54,726 nucleotides of DNA, taken from the NCBI GenBank assembly GCA_020437365.1, contig JAGQWM010000012.1, forward strand, positions 1-54,726. The letters run 5' to 3'. Source of the DNA: Chitinophagaceae bacterium. GTDB lineage: Bacteria; Bacteroidota; Bacteroidia; Chitinophagales; Chitinophagaceae. Position 1 is the stretch's first letter. The number at the start of each line of letters is the position of its first letter. Made by a program: the position numbers and the translations under genes. Below the pieces are notes generated by a model, which saw only the letters and a program-made list of their open reading frames with translations, had not been told where the DNA came from and did not search any database. Shown here one piece after another: positions 24,937 through 33,795 of this stretch.

Positions 24937-27900
24937 AAATTAAGATTGATTTTTGTTCCGAGATTAAAGTTCAGTAATCTTTCATGGCCGGAGAAACCCA
25001 CTGTTGCAGAAACTAAGAAATGATTAAAGGGTAAAAAATAAATGCCGCCACCATAAGCACCGTGCCATTTTTTTGAACTTTGTCCTTTCATCCATACTCT
25101 TCCCAAATCGTAAAAGGCCATCAATCCAATGGGCCCGGGAATGATATAAGAATCGAGGTCAAATAATTTCACTTTCAAATCGAGGCTGCCATACATCATT
25201 CCTGAACCGACGTACCTGTTTTTTCTGAATCCATGAATATTGGGATGGTCGGCACCGAGTGACATTGCCTGGAAGTATTCAAAATTCTTGGAAAAAATAT
25301 GCCCACCGCCAAATTTTAAACCAAAAACAATCTTGGCCGGATCGGTAAAGCTGGCGTAAATAGCCATATCGGTTGTGTATTTCACAAAGTTATTGGTATG
25401 GTATCCATGACCGGCTGTAGCCAGAAATTCATTATTCCATAAAATACCCCGCGTAGGGAAAAGAGTGTTATTCCGATTGTCGAACCGCATAACGAACTTA
25501 CCGCCGATATATGATTTGGTACTGTAAATATCAGCCGAATCAAGGCCTACTTCCTGTGGCGTATGAAAAACTGTAGTGCGGCTGGCATCATACTGATTCC
25601 AATACCTTCCATAATAAGGGCCAACCATTAACTGCAGTCGATCGAAAACTCTTTTTCGTAGGAAAGCCTCTGCTTCGAAATAATGAAAACGACTTCTGTA
25701 AAAATCAAAATTTTGATTATCAATTACCCGGGTTTCATTGCCAAAACCTGTAAAATTCCTCAGTGCCGGCGATACATAATTGACATTGACCAATAAGTCT
25801 TTGTCTTTCGTGATATGATTAAACACGCCGCTGTATTTCACCTGGAAAGCTTTTCGATTGGTTCCGTACAAAGCTGCCAACTCCTGATGAGTGGCATACG
25901 GCAGATTCTGAAAACCATAAGTGGTACTGGTAAATCGGGCGCCTACGGTATAACCATCATCTGAATTGTAGGCAAAATTCAAATTCGGAAAATCAAAACG
26001 ATTGTATTGAAAACCCATTATGCTCCGTGCCGTAGAAGGTGGTGTAAGCGAAAAACGATTCTTGGTATGGCTTTTATGTTGAATGAAATTGACATCAGAG
26101 AGTTTGTCGTAAATAATATTTTTTACCTGTCCCCGAATATTGAATGTGTCATTATTTTCTCCACCGATGATGCGAAGCTTGATACTTGATTTGGCATTGG
26201 GTTCCACGTCAAAAACGTCTTCAGAGTTCAAACCGAACAAACGAATTTCCTTGGTCACTTTCGGATCGAAAAGGCGACTGTACATAATAAAACTCGTATC
26301 GTTATTTCTCGATTTTTCATATACCCTGACCTGCAACTTATCACCGAAGCTGCTCACTTTAAAATATTCTTTTTGGTTACTGCCTATCACATTGACCTTG
26401 CGGGATAAAAACCGATAAAATTTCATGGCTTCCGTAGCTATTTGATTGCGGCGGCTTTTTAATTTCTGAATTATTTTTTCTCCATTGATGGCAAAAATCG
26501 CTGGTGGTAATCGATGAACCGCATTTTCAATGACTTCATCTGTCATTTCATTGTTGAATTCCTGAATTGTTTCTTGCCAGTCTTTGGCTGATAAATCGGT
26601 AAGGAAAATCCTGTCAAAATCTTTTGCGGTATAGCCAAGCCAGTTTATTTTATGGATGTTTTTTCTAAATCCTTTCAGGAATGGCAATTCCCGGCCTGTT
26701 ACCATTCTGAAAATTTTTCCTTCGGAATTAAAAAATGCCTGGTCCCTGTCGCGGGGTATGGGATAATATAGTTTTCCCTTGCCGGTATCAATCGTACCCC
26801 AACGCCATTGGCCAAAATGCCGGTCAAAATCGCCGATTAAAATATCGAGTAAACGGGCTTTTAATACTTGCTTTTCTATTGGCCGATGATCGTTATCGTC
26901 AATAATTTTTTTAAATGTTTTGGCGGTGGATTTTGATTCCGCATCTGTCTTTGTAATTTTTCTTTCTTCTAAGAGGCAAACCGTATTGGCAAATAAAGGC
27001 CGGTAAATACCAAGGAAAGTAGAATCATCAGGTACAAAATACAGTTCCGGATGCGCCGTTATCAAGTCAAGCGGTTTGGCCAGTGCAGGAACTATCAAAG
27101 CACCATACGGATGTGCTGCTGAATTGAGTTCCGGTGAAAAATCTTCAGCCGCCGTACCACGAAATTCTTCTGGTAATGCTTTGCCGATATTTTTATTGAC
27201 ACCACGGAGTACCCATTCTTTGCCAGTAGAATCTTTCAATCGCAAGGAACGGGTTTGCTGGCCACCACCCAGTCCGGTTATTTTTAAACCTCCCTTGGCT
27301 TCCCGCATATTCAACACTTTCATTTTTACCGGCGTTGACCATTCGCGGCGATAGTTTTCACCCATCACATATTTTTTCAACCCGTGCACAACCGGTAGTG
27401 TTGTGCTGGCGGGCATGCTTACCGAATCTTTAAATTTCAATTCCGTATTTCCCAATACAACAGGCGTTAAAGTAGAATCGACCGGCTTGATAATCGGTTT
27501 TGAATAATTCAGTAAATAAGCACTGTATTTTTGGTGAAAAGAATCGACAACAGAATAAAATTTCAGGTTTACATTTTTATGTGTCGAAATTTCAAGAACA
27601 GCAAAACCAAATTCGGAAGCATTGAATTTGCCTGAATTGTGTTTTGAAATCCTGGTTTCTTTACTACCGCCACCGCTTACAATATAATTGTATTTCCCCT
27701 CTTTGATATGTTGTAAATTATGTTCATGCCCCGATACAAAAATTACATTCGGCGCCAATGAAGTGGAGATGGCGGCTGTAACCTGTTTAATCATATTGGC
27801 ATAAGCCGGATAACTCAGGTCCTGGGTAGCGCCAAATACACTTCTTGCAATAACATACACTGAACCCAAAACCGGTAAAGGAATATATAAGTTTTCCTTC

Positions 27901-28607
27901 ATGTCGGTAAAAGGAAATATGTGTTGTTTGAGAGTAAAGTACCCACCATGTGGGCCATTGCTTTTAAAAGGGTGATGGTCGGCTACGATGATGAGTTTAT
28001 CGGTATTGTGCATGGCAATGTCTTTGATTTTCTGCACCAACTCATCTTTTGTTTTACAATCGCAATCCGATTCTATACCCGGTTTATCATAAGGCTGCAA
28101 CCACCATTGACTATCGAAAATGATGAGTAAGACATCATTGCCAAGGTCAACCGGAACTGGGCCAGGGCAACCATCTTCCGGTTCGAATTTGGCATCTACG
28201 TTTTTAATGATTGGAAAATCCACATATAATTGTTGCCGGACGATAGCATCATAACCGGCCCGATTGCCATTTTGCCAATCATGATTACCCGGAATCATAA
28301 TGACTTTGGCTTTTGTATTTTGGGCTATCGCAATTTGAGAATCTAAAATCGCACTGGCCGATTTGAAATTGCTGGCTTCCGGATCAGGCAAACCATGTTT
28401 GTACAAATTATCACCCAGGTAGAGAATAGTCGTTCTTTTATCCAACGGGATGAATTCTCGCACAGCATCTACTACCGGATGGCGGCCATCATTGAGTTTG
28501 CCGGCATCGCCTATCAGGACGATACGTTGGGCTATAGTGTCTGTTTGAGCTGTTAGGGTGATGCACATTGAAAGCAGACAGCTCACCAATACTAAAATTT
28601 TTTTCAT
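24933..28607 (-). CDS. Secreted metallophosphoesterase - kinase-like domain - outer-membrane barrel fusion
   Basis: 1224 aa with signal peptide (ending LTAQ). Residues about 28-340 are a calcineurin-like phosphoesterase with all metal motifs: GDAG (33-36), GDN (65-67), GNHD (107-110), HH (211-212) and GHEH (293-296). Residues about 410-700 hold an unassigned domain with GGGQQTRSL, WVLR, ILIGDFDRHFGQWRW (D595-R596-H597) and PIPRDRDQAF (616-625), a layout resembling HipA/FAM20-type atypical kinases. RTX-like GG-turn sequence follows (RIIGGENNDTF). From about residue 860 a surface-antigen/BamA-like barrel ends in F. It is coupled to a PAP2 gene. The kinase reading is my inference. Confidence 0.8.
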   Translation of the reverse strand: MKKILVLVSCLLSMCITLTAQTDTIAQRIVLIGDAGKLNDGRHPVVDAVREFIPLDKRTTILYLGDNLYKHGLPDPEASNFKSASAILDSQIAIAQNTKAKVIMIPGNHDWQNGNRAGYDAIVRQQLYVDFPIIKNVDAKFEPEDGCPGPVPVDLGNDVLLIIFDSQWWLQPYDKPGIESDCDCKTKDELVQKIKDIAMHNTDKLIIVADHHPFKSNGPHGGYFTLKQHIFPFTDMKENLYIPLPVLGSVYVIARSVFGATQDLSYPAYANMIKQVTAAISTSLAPNVIFVSGHEHNLQHIKEGKYNYIVSGGGSKETRISKHNSGKFNASEFGFAVLEISTHKNVNLKFYSVVDSFHQKYSAYLLNYSKPIIKPVDSTLTPVVLGNTELKFKDSVSMPASTTLPVVHGLKKYVMGENYRREWSTPVKMKVLNMREAKGGLKITGLGGGQQTRSLRLKDSTGKEWVLRGVNKNIGKALPEEFRGTAAEDFSPELNSAAHPYGALIVPALAKPLDLITAHPELYFVPDDSTFLGIYRPLFANTVCLLEERKITKTDAESKSTAKTFKKIIDDNDHRPIEKQVLKARLLDILIGDFDRHFGQWRWGTIDTGKGKLYYPIPRDRDQAFFNSEGKIFRMVTGRELPFLKGFRKNIHKINWLGYTAKDFDRIFLTDLSAKDWQETIQEFNNEMTDEVIENAVHRLPPAIFAINGEKIIQKLKSRRNQIATEAMKFYRFLSRKVNVIGSNQKEYFKVSSFGDKLQVRVYEKSRNNDTSFIMYSRLFDPKVTKEIRLFGLNSEDVFDVEPNAKSSIKLRIIGGENNDTFNIRGQVKNIIYDKLSDVNFIQHKSHTKNRFSLTPPSTARSIMGFQYNRFDFPNLNFAYNSDDGYTVGARFTSTTYGFQNLPYATHQELAALYGTNRKAFQVKYSGVFNHITKDKDLLVNVNYVSPALRNFTGFGNETRVIDNQNFDFYRSRFHYFEAEAFLRKRVFDRLQLMVGPYYGRYWNQYDASRTTVFHTPQEVGLDSADIYSTKSYIGGKFVMRFDNRNNTLFPTRGILWNNEFLATAGHGYHTNNFVKYTTDMAIYASFTDPAKIVFGLKFGGGHIFSKNFEYFQAMSLGADHPNIHGFRKNRYVGSGMMYGSLDLKVKLFDLDSYIIPGPIGLMAFYDLGRVWMKGQSSKKWHGAYGGGIYFLPFNHFLVSATVGFSGHERLLNFNLGTKINLNF

Positions 28608-28802
28608 CTCTACTGCAAAAAATTATTGGGAGTTGTTCTTAATTCAGTATATCATTCGATAAGGAGGAGAACAGATGAGTTTTTGGCTTGTTTTGTTTCA
28701 TCAGTTCCGGCAACACCCACAAAGGCACTAATTTACAAAAAAGATTTTCTCCAACAACTGATGGAGGTTGAAATAAAAAATAAACCCGGAGGAGCAAAAA
28801 AA

Positions 28803-28847
28803 AGCTTTTACCCTTTGCACCGTTTTATGGCGGAAAAGGTAAAAGCT
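28803..28847 (-). terminator. Probable terminator after the second PAP2 gene
   Basis: AGCTTTTACC (28803-28812) and GGTAAAAGCT (28838-28847) form a perfect 10-bp stem with a 25-base loop; the minus strand continues with a T run. It lies about 40 bases past the PAP2 stop. The 75-codon open frame across this hairpin at 28626-28853 is therefore not likely to be a gene. Confidence 0.65.
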
Positions 28848-28888
28848 CTTTAAATAATTAATATTGACAATATGAACGGCTGACCAAT

Positions 28889-29683
28889 TTAAAACTGGTG
28901 CGTCATGCCAATGCCGAATTGCCCTTGGTTATATGTGGGAAGAATCATTGTAGTGGCCGGTTTATCTTTAAAAAACCAATGCCTTATTTTGGGATATAAC
29001 CAATAAGTCAGTTTGGTAGAAGCTATGCCCACGCCGGCGCCTGCAATAACATCGCTCAGCCAGTGTTTATTATTATATGTACGCAAATAGGCTGTTGTCA
29101 GTGCAATGGCATATCCGGCAATGCCATACCAGGCCGAAACGTTTTTATATTCCATTCTTAAAAACTCAGCCGAAGCAAATACCTGCGCCGAATGCCCTGA
29201 AGGAAAAGAATTATACTTGGTACTATCGGGCCGGAGCGACTTTGTGCTTTTTTTCATGATGGAAGCTGTTCCGTTGGCCAATAAACTTGTCATGGCATAT
29301 ATTATGGCTTTGTCTTTTAAAGGATATTTTCCTTTTACACCAAATGCCTCAAGGGCAAAAGCTCCTGCACCCGGTAAAACGACAAAAATATTATCTAAAT
29401 GAAGTTTTTTGTGAGGGTGATCATCCCATATATTTTTTTTCCAGTCTTCATTAATTTTCCGCAAGCCATTATCATGCAATGCAATGAAACCATAAGTAAT
29501 GCAGGCAGCCGGTAGTATGAGCCCCGTAACGGGAAATTTATTTTTGGTCGTACTACTATCAGCTGTGTTGGCCGAAGGAAAAGTTCCGAAAGTTGGAGAT
29601 AGATTATCCCTCATTTGAGCATTCATCGCCAAGCTCATTGAAGAAACCGCTATCGTTAAAAAAATTTTTTTTATTTGATACAT
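28889..29683 (-). CDS. PAP2-family phosphatase with signal sequence
   Basis: 264 aa. An N-terminal signal sequence (ending AMNAQ) precedes a longer spacer than in the inner-membrane paralogue. Motifs are STKSLRP (146-152), PSGH (161-164) and LRTYNNKHWLSD (200-211). The third motif has Arg, His and Asp at the normal spacing but Leu in place of the usual Ser before Arg. It may be periplasmic or membrane-associated and act on lipid-linked phosphates. It lies between the two kinase-like barrel genes. Confidence 0.85.
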   Translation of the reverse strand: MYQIKKIFLTIAVSSMSLAMNAQMRDNLSPTFGTFPSANTADSSTTKNKFPVTGLILPAACITYGFIALHDNGLRKINEDWKKNIWDDHPHKKLHLDNIFVVLPGAGAFALEAFGVKGKYPLKDKAIIYAMTSLLANGTASIMKKSTKSLRPDSTKYNSFPSGHSAQVFASAEFLRMEYKNVSAWYGIAGYAIALTTAYLRTYNNKHWLSDVIAGAGVGIASTKLTYWLYPKIRHWFFKDKPATTMILPTYNQGQFGIGMTHQF

Positions 29684-29803
29684 ATTTGTTGAATTAGATA
29701 GATGAAAAATTATACTTGCCTAAGCGTAGTTTTGATATGCTAAAATGAAGTATCATTTTAAACCAGCTTCAGACAAAAATTTCAATGAAAGTGAAACATA
29801 TTA

Positions 29804-30208
29804 CTATGCAAAAATCGGCGGCTTAAAGATATTTTTTGCCCACCCTTTCTGGAGCGTAAAATCAAATTCCCTAGAATCTTTTACAATGATTTGTTCATCA
29901 TTTTTGAATTTAATTTCCGGTAGCGGATCAACAAAAAGCACAACCGGATTCAAGTGATTCGAAACAGAAAATGGTTGATGCGGAGTTTCATTTTCTGTAG
30001 TACTGTGGTGCTCAAATTTGTCGATAAGGATTTCGAAGTTGAGTAAATGTTCAAAAACGAAATCTGTGGGTGTGATGTCAGGGTCTTCCTGCTGACAATT
30101 GGCATACATATCAGACAGTCTGCCCATAAAAGAAAAATCGCCAAGAGGCAAACAAATACTGCCAAATACATAATAAAACAGTAAAAATATGGTGAGCAGT
30201 TTTTTCAA
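29804..30208 (-). CDS. Hypothetical small exported protein
   Basis: 134 aa with an N-terminal signal sequence (LLTIFLLFYYVFGSICLPLG), an acidic middle (CQQEDPDITPTDFVFEHLL) and a His-containing stretch (KFEHHSTTENETPHQPF). The end is KNIFKPPIFA. I do not recognise a family. Upstream of a PAP2 gene on the same strand and divergent from the 852-aa barrel gene, it may belong to this cluster; the 120-base gap to PAP2 leaves co-transcription open. Confidence 0.55.
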   Translation of the reverse strand: MKKLLTIFLLFYYVFGSICLPLGDFSFMGRLSDMYANCQQEDPDITPTDFVFEHLLNFEILIDKFEHHSTTENETPHQPFSVSNHLNPVVLFVDPLPEIKFKNDEQIIVKDSREFDFTLQKGWAKNIFKPPIFA

Positions 30209-30311
30209 TTCGAAAGATGGTGTGCTTTTGAATATTTTATGGAATCCAAGATAGACTTAAAAACAGACCTAACCTGAAATTCAACGATTTATTCAGATTT
30301 TTATTCTTTGT

Positions 30312-30343
30312 TTGTTGGTTTTTTTTAAAAAATCGTATCTTTT
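30312..30343 (+). promoter_or_regulatory. Candidate promoter of the 852-aa barrel gene
   Basis: TTG at 30312-30314 and TATCTTTT at 30336-30343 (one mismatch to TAnnTTTG) are separated by 21 bases; a second TTG at 30315 gives 18. The start codon follows about 50 bases later. Confidence 0.4.
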
Positions 30344-30393
30344 CAAATCAATAATCAAAACCAGAATTTAAACGTCAACCAAAACCTGCAACC

Positions 30394-32952
30394 ATGAAAT
30401 TTCTTACGCTATTAGCATTTAGCTTATCATTATTTATTTTGCCTGCACAGGCTCAACCCAAAACGGCCACTGCGCCCGGTTCTCACTTCAGTACAAGTGG
30501 AGGCAGGGTGTTTTGGATGGGTGCCAATTACCGAAAGGAGTGGAATACACCTGTTACCGTTCCGGTATTGGATTTATCCGGAATGAAATTCTTAAAAAGA
30601 GGCGGTGGAAAACAAACCAAATCATTGCATTTGGAAGATGCCAGTGGAAGAAGGTATAAAATTCGTACCATTCAAAAATTTATTACTGACAAGACTTTGC
30701 CCGGCGATTTGAATAGCGAAGCGGCAGCCGACCTCGTGTCAGATGGTGTTTCTGCTTCTTATCCCTATGCCAGTTTATCTATGCAGCCGCTGGCAGATGC
30801 CGTGGGTGTGCCTTACGGAAAGGTGAAACTGGTGTACATACCTGATGATCCTGCATTAGGCGAATACCAAAAAGACTTTGGTAATATTTTGGCCACCTAT
30901 GAAGAAAAAATGCCCGATAGCGTCAAAAAAGATTATGATACCGATGAAGTGGCTGAAAAATTAGAAAAAGACAATGATAATACGGTAGATGAAAAAGCAT
31001 TGTTGACAGCTCGTATTCTCGATATGTTTGTCATGGACCTCGACCGCCACGAAGGACAATGGAGTTGGGGTGCCTGGAAAAACGAAAATGGTGGCAAAAC
31101 TTATTTCCCGATTCCAAAAGACAGAGACCAGGCGTTTTATATCAACCAGGGTTTTTTACCCGGAATTGCTAAAAGAAAAGCATTTGTACCACAGTTGGAA
31201 GGGTTTAAAGCCAAGGCACATGATATTGACCGCTTTAATTATGCCGCCCGCAATCTCGACCGTTTTTTTCTGACTCGTTTATCGCAAGCCGATTGGCAAA
31301 AAGCAGTTGATGATTTCATTCCTAAAATGACCGACCAGGTGATTGAAAATGCATTGGCACAACAGCCACCTGAAATCAGGGCACTGCCGCATAATCAACA
31401 GATTATTGATATTCTAAAAGAAAGACGGAAATACCTGGCTGCCGAAGTAATGGAGTATTATAAATTTATTTCTGAGATAGTAACCATTACCGGTAGCGAT
31501 AAAAATGAACTTTTTGATATTACCCGCAATGATGATGGTTCTATGCGGGTGCAAGTGTACAAAGTGGATAAACATGGCAACCAGGGACACCTGATGTATG
31601 ACCGTTTATTTGATGGAAAAGTGACGAAAGAAGTCCGCATGTTTGGATTTGACGGCGATGATAAATTTGTCATTCACGGTAACAATGATAAAATAAAAAT
31701 TCGCATGATTGGCGGTGGCGGAGCCGATGTCTTTCAAAGATCGGGAGGCGGAAACGGTAGTGCCTATGTGTATGATAAAGATAATGGCGAAAATAAATTA
31801 GAAGGGAAATTCATCAACCGGCTTTCAAATGATGAAGACGTTAATAAATTTGACAGGCTTTCATTTCATTACAAAAAATTATCGCCGGGCCTTGCTTTAG
31901 GATATAATCCTGACGATGGTGTGTTGATTGGATTGACCTACAAAATAGTTACGCACGGATTTAGAAAAGAACCTTATAAAGCAACACATACTTTTTATGC
32001 CAGCCATGCCTTATCAACTAAATCCTGGAATTTCAGGTACGATAATGAATTCAAAGATGTTTTGGGCAAAGGTGCCGACATATTAACTGACATTGATGTC
32101 AATGCACCCAATTTCACAACCAACTTTTTTGGTTATGGTATGAATTCGATTTATGATAAATCTCAACCAGGAAAATTTAGATATTACCGGGCAAGATATA
32201 ACCTGACTGACGCTACTGTGGTGGTAAGAGAAACGCTGAATAAGCATTTATCTATTTCATTTGGCCCGACATTCCAACGATACAGGTTGACACCCAACGA
32301 TAAGTTTAATATGCAACGCTTTATTACAAAAACAGGCATGGGTGTCGGACAAAACGGTTTAGATCCTGCTACACTTTACAATACACAATTTTATTTTGGT
32401 GGTACAGTAGCGGTAAATTTAGATACAAGAGACAATCAGGTGAATCCATCAAAAGGAATTAATTGGGAAACCAAAGTGCGGCATTTATCAGGTATTAAAA
32501 ACTCTCCTTATAATGTTACACAAATTAATTCTGATTTTTCATTTTATATTCCCATAATCAAAGGATGGCTTACGCTGGCCAACAGGGTAGGTGGAGGTAC
32601 CAATGTGGGCAATGGATTTGAATTTTACCAGGCACAATACCTCGGCAATAAATACAACCTGCGTGGCTACCGCAAAAACAGGTTTGCCGGTAAAAGTAAA
32701 CTATATAACCAGGCTGAATTGCGTTTGAAACTTGCCAATTTCAGAACCTATTTATTCCCGGCCGCTTTTGGAATTTATGGATTTTATGACATTGGCAGGG
32801 TATGGGTAGAAAATGATACACAAAAACAAACAGCCAGTGGCTATGGTGGCGGCATCTGGTTCTCGCCATTAAGTCGCATAATGGTTACCGTTGGTTACGG
32901 ATTTTCAACAGAAGATAATCTGATAACTGCGGGATTGGGTTGGAAGTTTTAG
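30394..32952 (+). CDS. Kinase-like domain - outer-membrane barrel protein (paralogue of the 1224-aa fusion)
   Basis: 852 aa with a signal peptide (ending LPAQAQ). It aligns from end to end with residues 410-1224 of the 1224-aa protein but has no phosphoesterase domain. The middle domain keeps GGGKQTKSL (70-78), YKIR (88-91), MDLDRHEGQWSW (214-225) and PIPKDRDQAF (239-248). A segment FDGDDKFVIHG then IGGGGADVF (439-447) resembles RTX-type calcium turns. The last 350 or so residues are amphipathic strands ending in F, with RGYRKNRFAGKS, as in surface-antigen barrels. The conserved motifs between paralogues argue that the middle domain is catalytic or once was; kinase activity is inferred only. 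Confidence 0.75.
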   Translation: MKFLTLLAFSLSLFILPAQAQPKTATAPGSHFSTSGGRVFWMGANYRKEWNTPVTVPVLDLSGMKFLKRGGGKQTKSLHLEDASGRRYKIRTIQKFITDKTLPGDLNSEAAADLVSDGVSASYPYASLSMQPLADAVGVPYGKVKLVYIPDDPALGEYQKDFGNILATYEEKMPDSVKKDYDTDEVAEKLEKDNDNTVDEKALLTARILDMFVMDLDRHEGQWSWGAWKNENGGKTYFPIPKDRDQAFYINQGFLPGIAKRKAFVPQLEGFKAKAHDIDRFNYAARNLDRFFLTRLSQADWQKAVDDFIPKMTDQVIENALAQQPPEIRALPHNQQIIDILKERRKYLAAEVMEYYKFISEIVTITGSDKNELFDITRNDDGSMRVQVYKVDKHGNQGHLMYDRLFDGKVTKEVRMFGFDGDDKFVIHGNNDKIKIRMIGGGGADVFQRSGGGNGSAYVYDKDNGENKLEGKFINRLSNDEDVNKFDRLSFHYKKLSPGLALGYNPDDGVLIGLTYKIVTHGFRKEPYKATHTFYASHALSTKSWNFRYDNEFKDVLGKGADILTDIDVNAPNFTTNFFGYGMNSIYDKSQPGKFRYYRARYNLTDATVVVRETLNKHLSISFGPTFQRYRLTPNDKFNMQRFITKTGMGVGQNGLDPATLYNTQFYFGGTVAVNLDTRDNQVNPSKGINWETKVRHLSGIKNSPYNVTQINSDFSFYIPIIKGWLTLANRVGGGTNVGNGFEFYQAQYLGNKYNLRGYRKNRFAGKSKLYNQAELRLKLANFRTYLFPAAFGIYGFYDIGRVWVENDTQKQTASGYGGGIWFSPLSRIMVTVGYGFSTEDNLITAGLGWKF

Positions 32953-32971
32953 TGCTATAAAAACTATTAGT

Positions 32972-33008
32972 AAGCCGGCTTGCTGTAATGGTAAGCCGGC
33001 TTTTTTTA
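32972..33008 (+). terminator. Terminator after the 852-aa barrel gene
   Basis: AAGCCGGCTT (32972-32981) pairs with the same palindromic string at 32993-33002, giving a 10-bp stem with an 11-base loop, followed by TTTTTT. Because the arm is itself a palindrome it can also form smaller hairpins. It overlaps the end of the convergent hypothetical gene. Confidence 0.85.
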
Positions 33009-33350
33009 TAATTCGTTTGCTGAAAAGTACAGCAGGATATGATCTTTTAAAAAATTTTCTTGTTCCGGTGTATTCATTTCTGGCATGGGTTTCAGTTGTT
33101 TGAAATGCGGCCAGCCGTCTTCATCCACCGATTCCAGCGCAAAATAGCCACTCGGCGATAAAACATTGCAAACTGCAATATGCATTAAATCCTGTTTTTG
33201 TTCTTTGGTAAATTTTTCTTTGATGATACCAAATTCCTGTACACCTATCAAAAACAGGATGGTTTCCATATCCGGTTTTTTACCAAACCGTTCTACGAGC
33301 TTCGCTTCGAGGTTCCACCACCGCTGTTGTATATCGTCCTGCATTTGCAT
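33006..33350 (-). CDS. Conserved hypothetical cytoplasmic protein
   Basis: 114 aa, no signal or membrane helix. Segments such as WWNLEAKLVERFGKKPDMET, FLIGVQEFG and KEQKQDLMHIAVCNVLSPSG look like a conserved small helical protein, and I recall similar hypotheticals in Bacteroidota. The function is unknown. It lies 27 bases before the YbjQ-like gene's stop on the same strand, so the two may be one transcript. Confidence 0.7.
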   Translation of the reverse strand: MQMQDDIQQRWWNLEAKLVERFGKKPDMETILFLIGVQEFGIIKEKFTKEQKQDLMHIAVCNVLSPSGYFALESVDEDGWPHFKQLKPMPEMNTPEQENFLKDHILLYFSANEL

Positions 33351-33377
33351 TCGCCAAAGATAATGACTTGGAGATTG

Positions 33378-33695
33378 TCAGTTGGGTTCAACAATGACAG
33401 CAGTGCCATAGGCTAACACTTCTGTTACACCACCAATAACGTCATTGGCATCATACCGCATATTGATTATAGCATTCGCACCCAGTTCGGCAGCATGTTG
33501 TAGCATATTGTTAAAAGCATCATCACGGGTTGTTTCACATAATTTGGTATATACGGATATTTTTCCACCTACCAGCGTTTGCAAGCCGCCTAATACATTA
33601 CCGAAAATACTCCTGGATCTTACGGTTATACCTCTTACAACGCCCAGGTTGCGGGTTACTTTATACCCGTTCAATTCAATGTTTGTGGTGACCAT
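33378..33695 (-). CDS. YbjQ/UPF0145-family protein
   Basis: 105 aa from the ATG at 33695 (an in-frame ATG at 33710 adds five residues, but family members begin like MVTTN). Recognised by GYKVTRNLGVVRGITVRSRS, GGKISVYTKLCETTRDDAF and the C-terminal block LGANAIINMRYDAN. This family folds as a compact pentamer; the proposed heavy-metal-binding function is not well proven. Cytoplasmic. Confidence 0.85.
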   Translation of the reverse strand: MVTTNIELNGYKVTRNLGVVRGITVRSRSIFGNVLGGLQTLVGGKISVYTKLCETTRDDAFNNMLQHAAELGANAIINMRYDANDVIGGVTEVLAYGTAVIVEPN

Positions 33696-33747
33696 ATTCT
33701 TTTCTATCATCGGTTTAATTTTTATCTAATTTACTAAGAATCTGACA

Positions 33748-33778
33748 TTGTTCATCTGCCACTGAAAAACTACCTTTG
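33748..33778 (+). promoter_or_regulatory. serS promoter
   Basis: TTG at 33748-33750, 20-base spacer, then TACCTTTG at 33771-33778, an exact Bacteroidota TTG-N20-TAnnTTTG match. The serS ATG is 17 bases past the -7 box, giving a short leader. Confidence 0.65.
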
Positions 33779-33795
33779 CGCAAATTAATTTTCAC

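Noticed and set aside
28626..28853. 75-codon plus-strand frame between the phosphoesterase fusion and PAP2
   Set aside because: It runs through the terminator hairpin of the opposite-strand PAP2 gene and has no family-like sequence.
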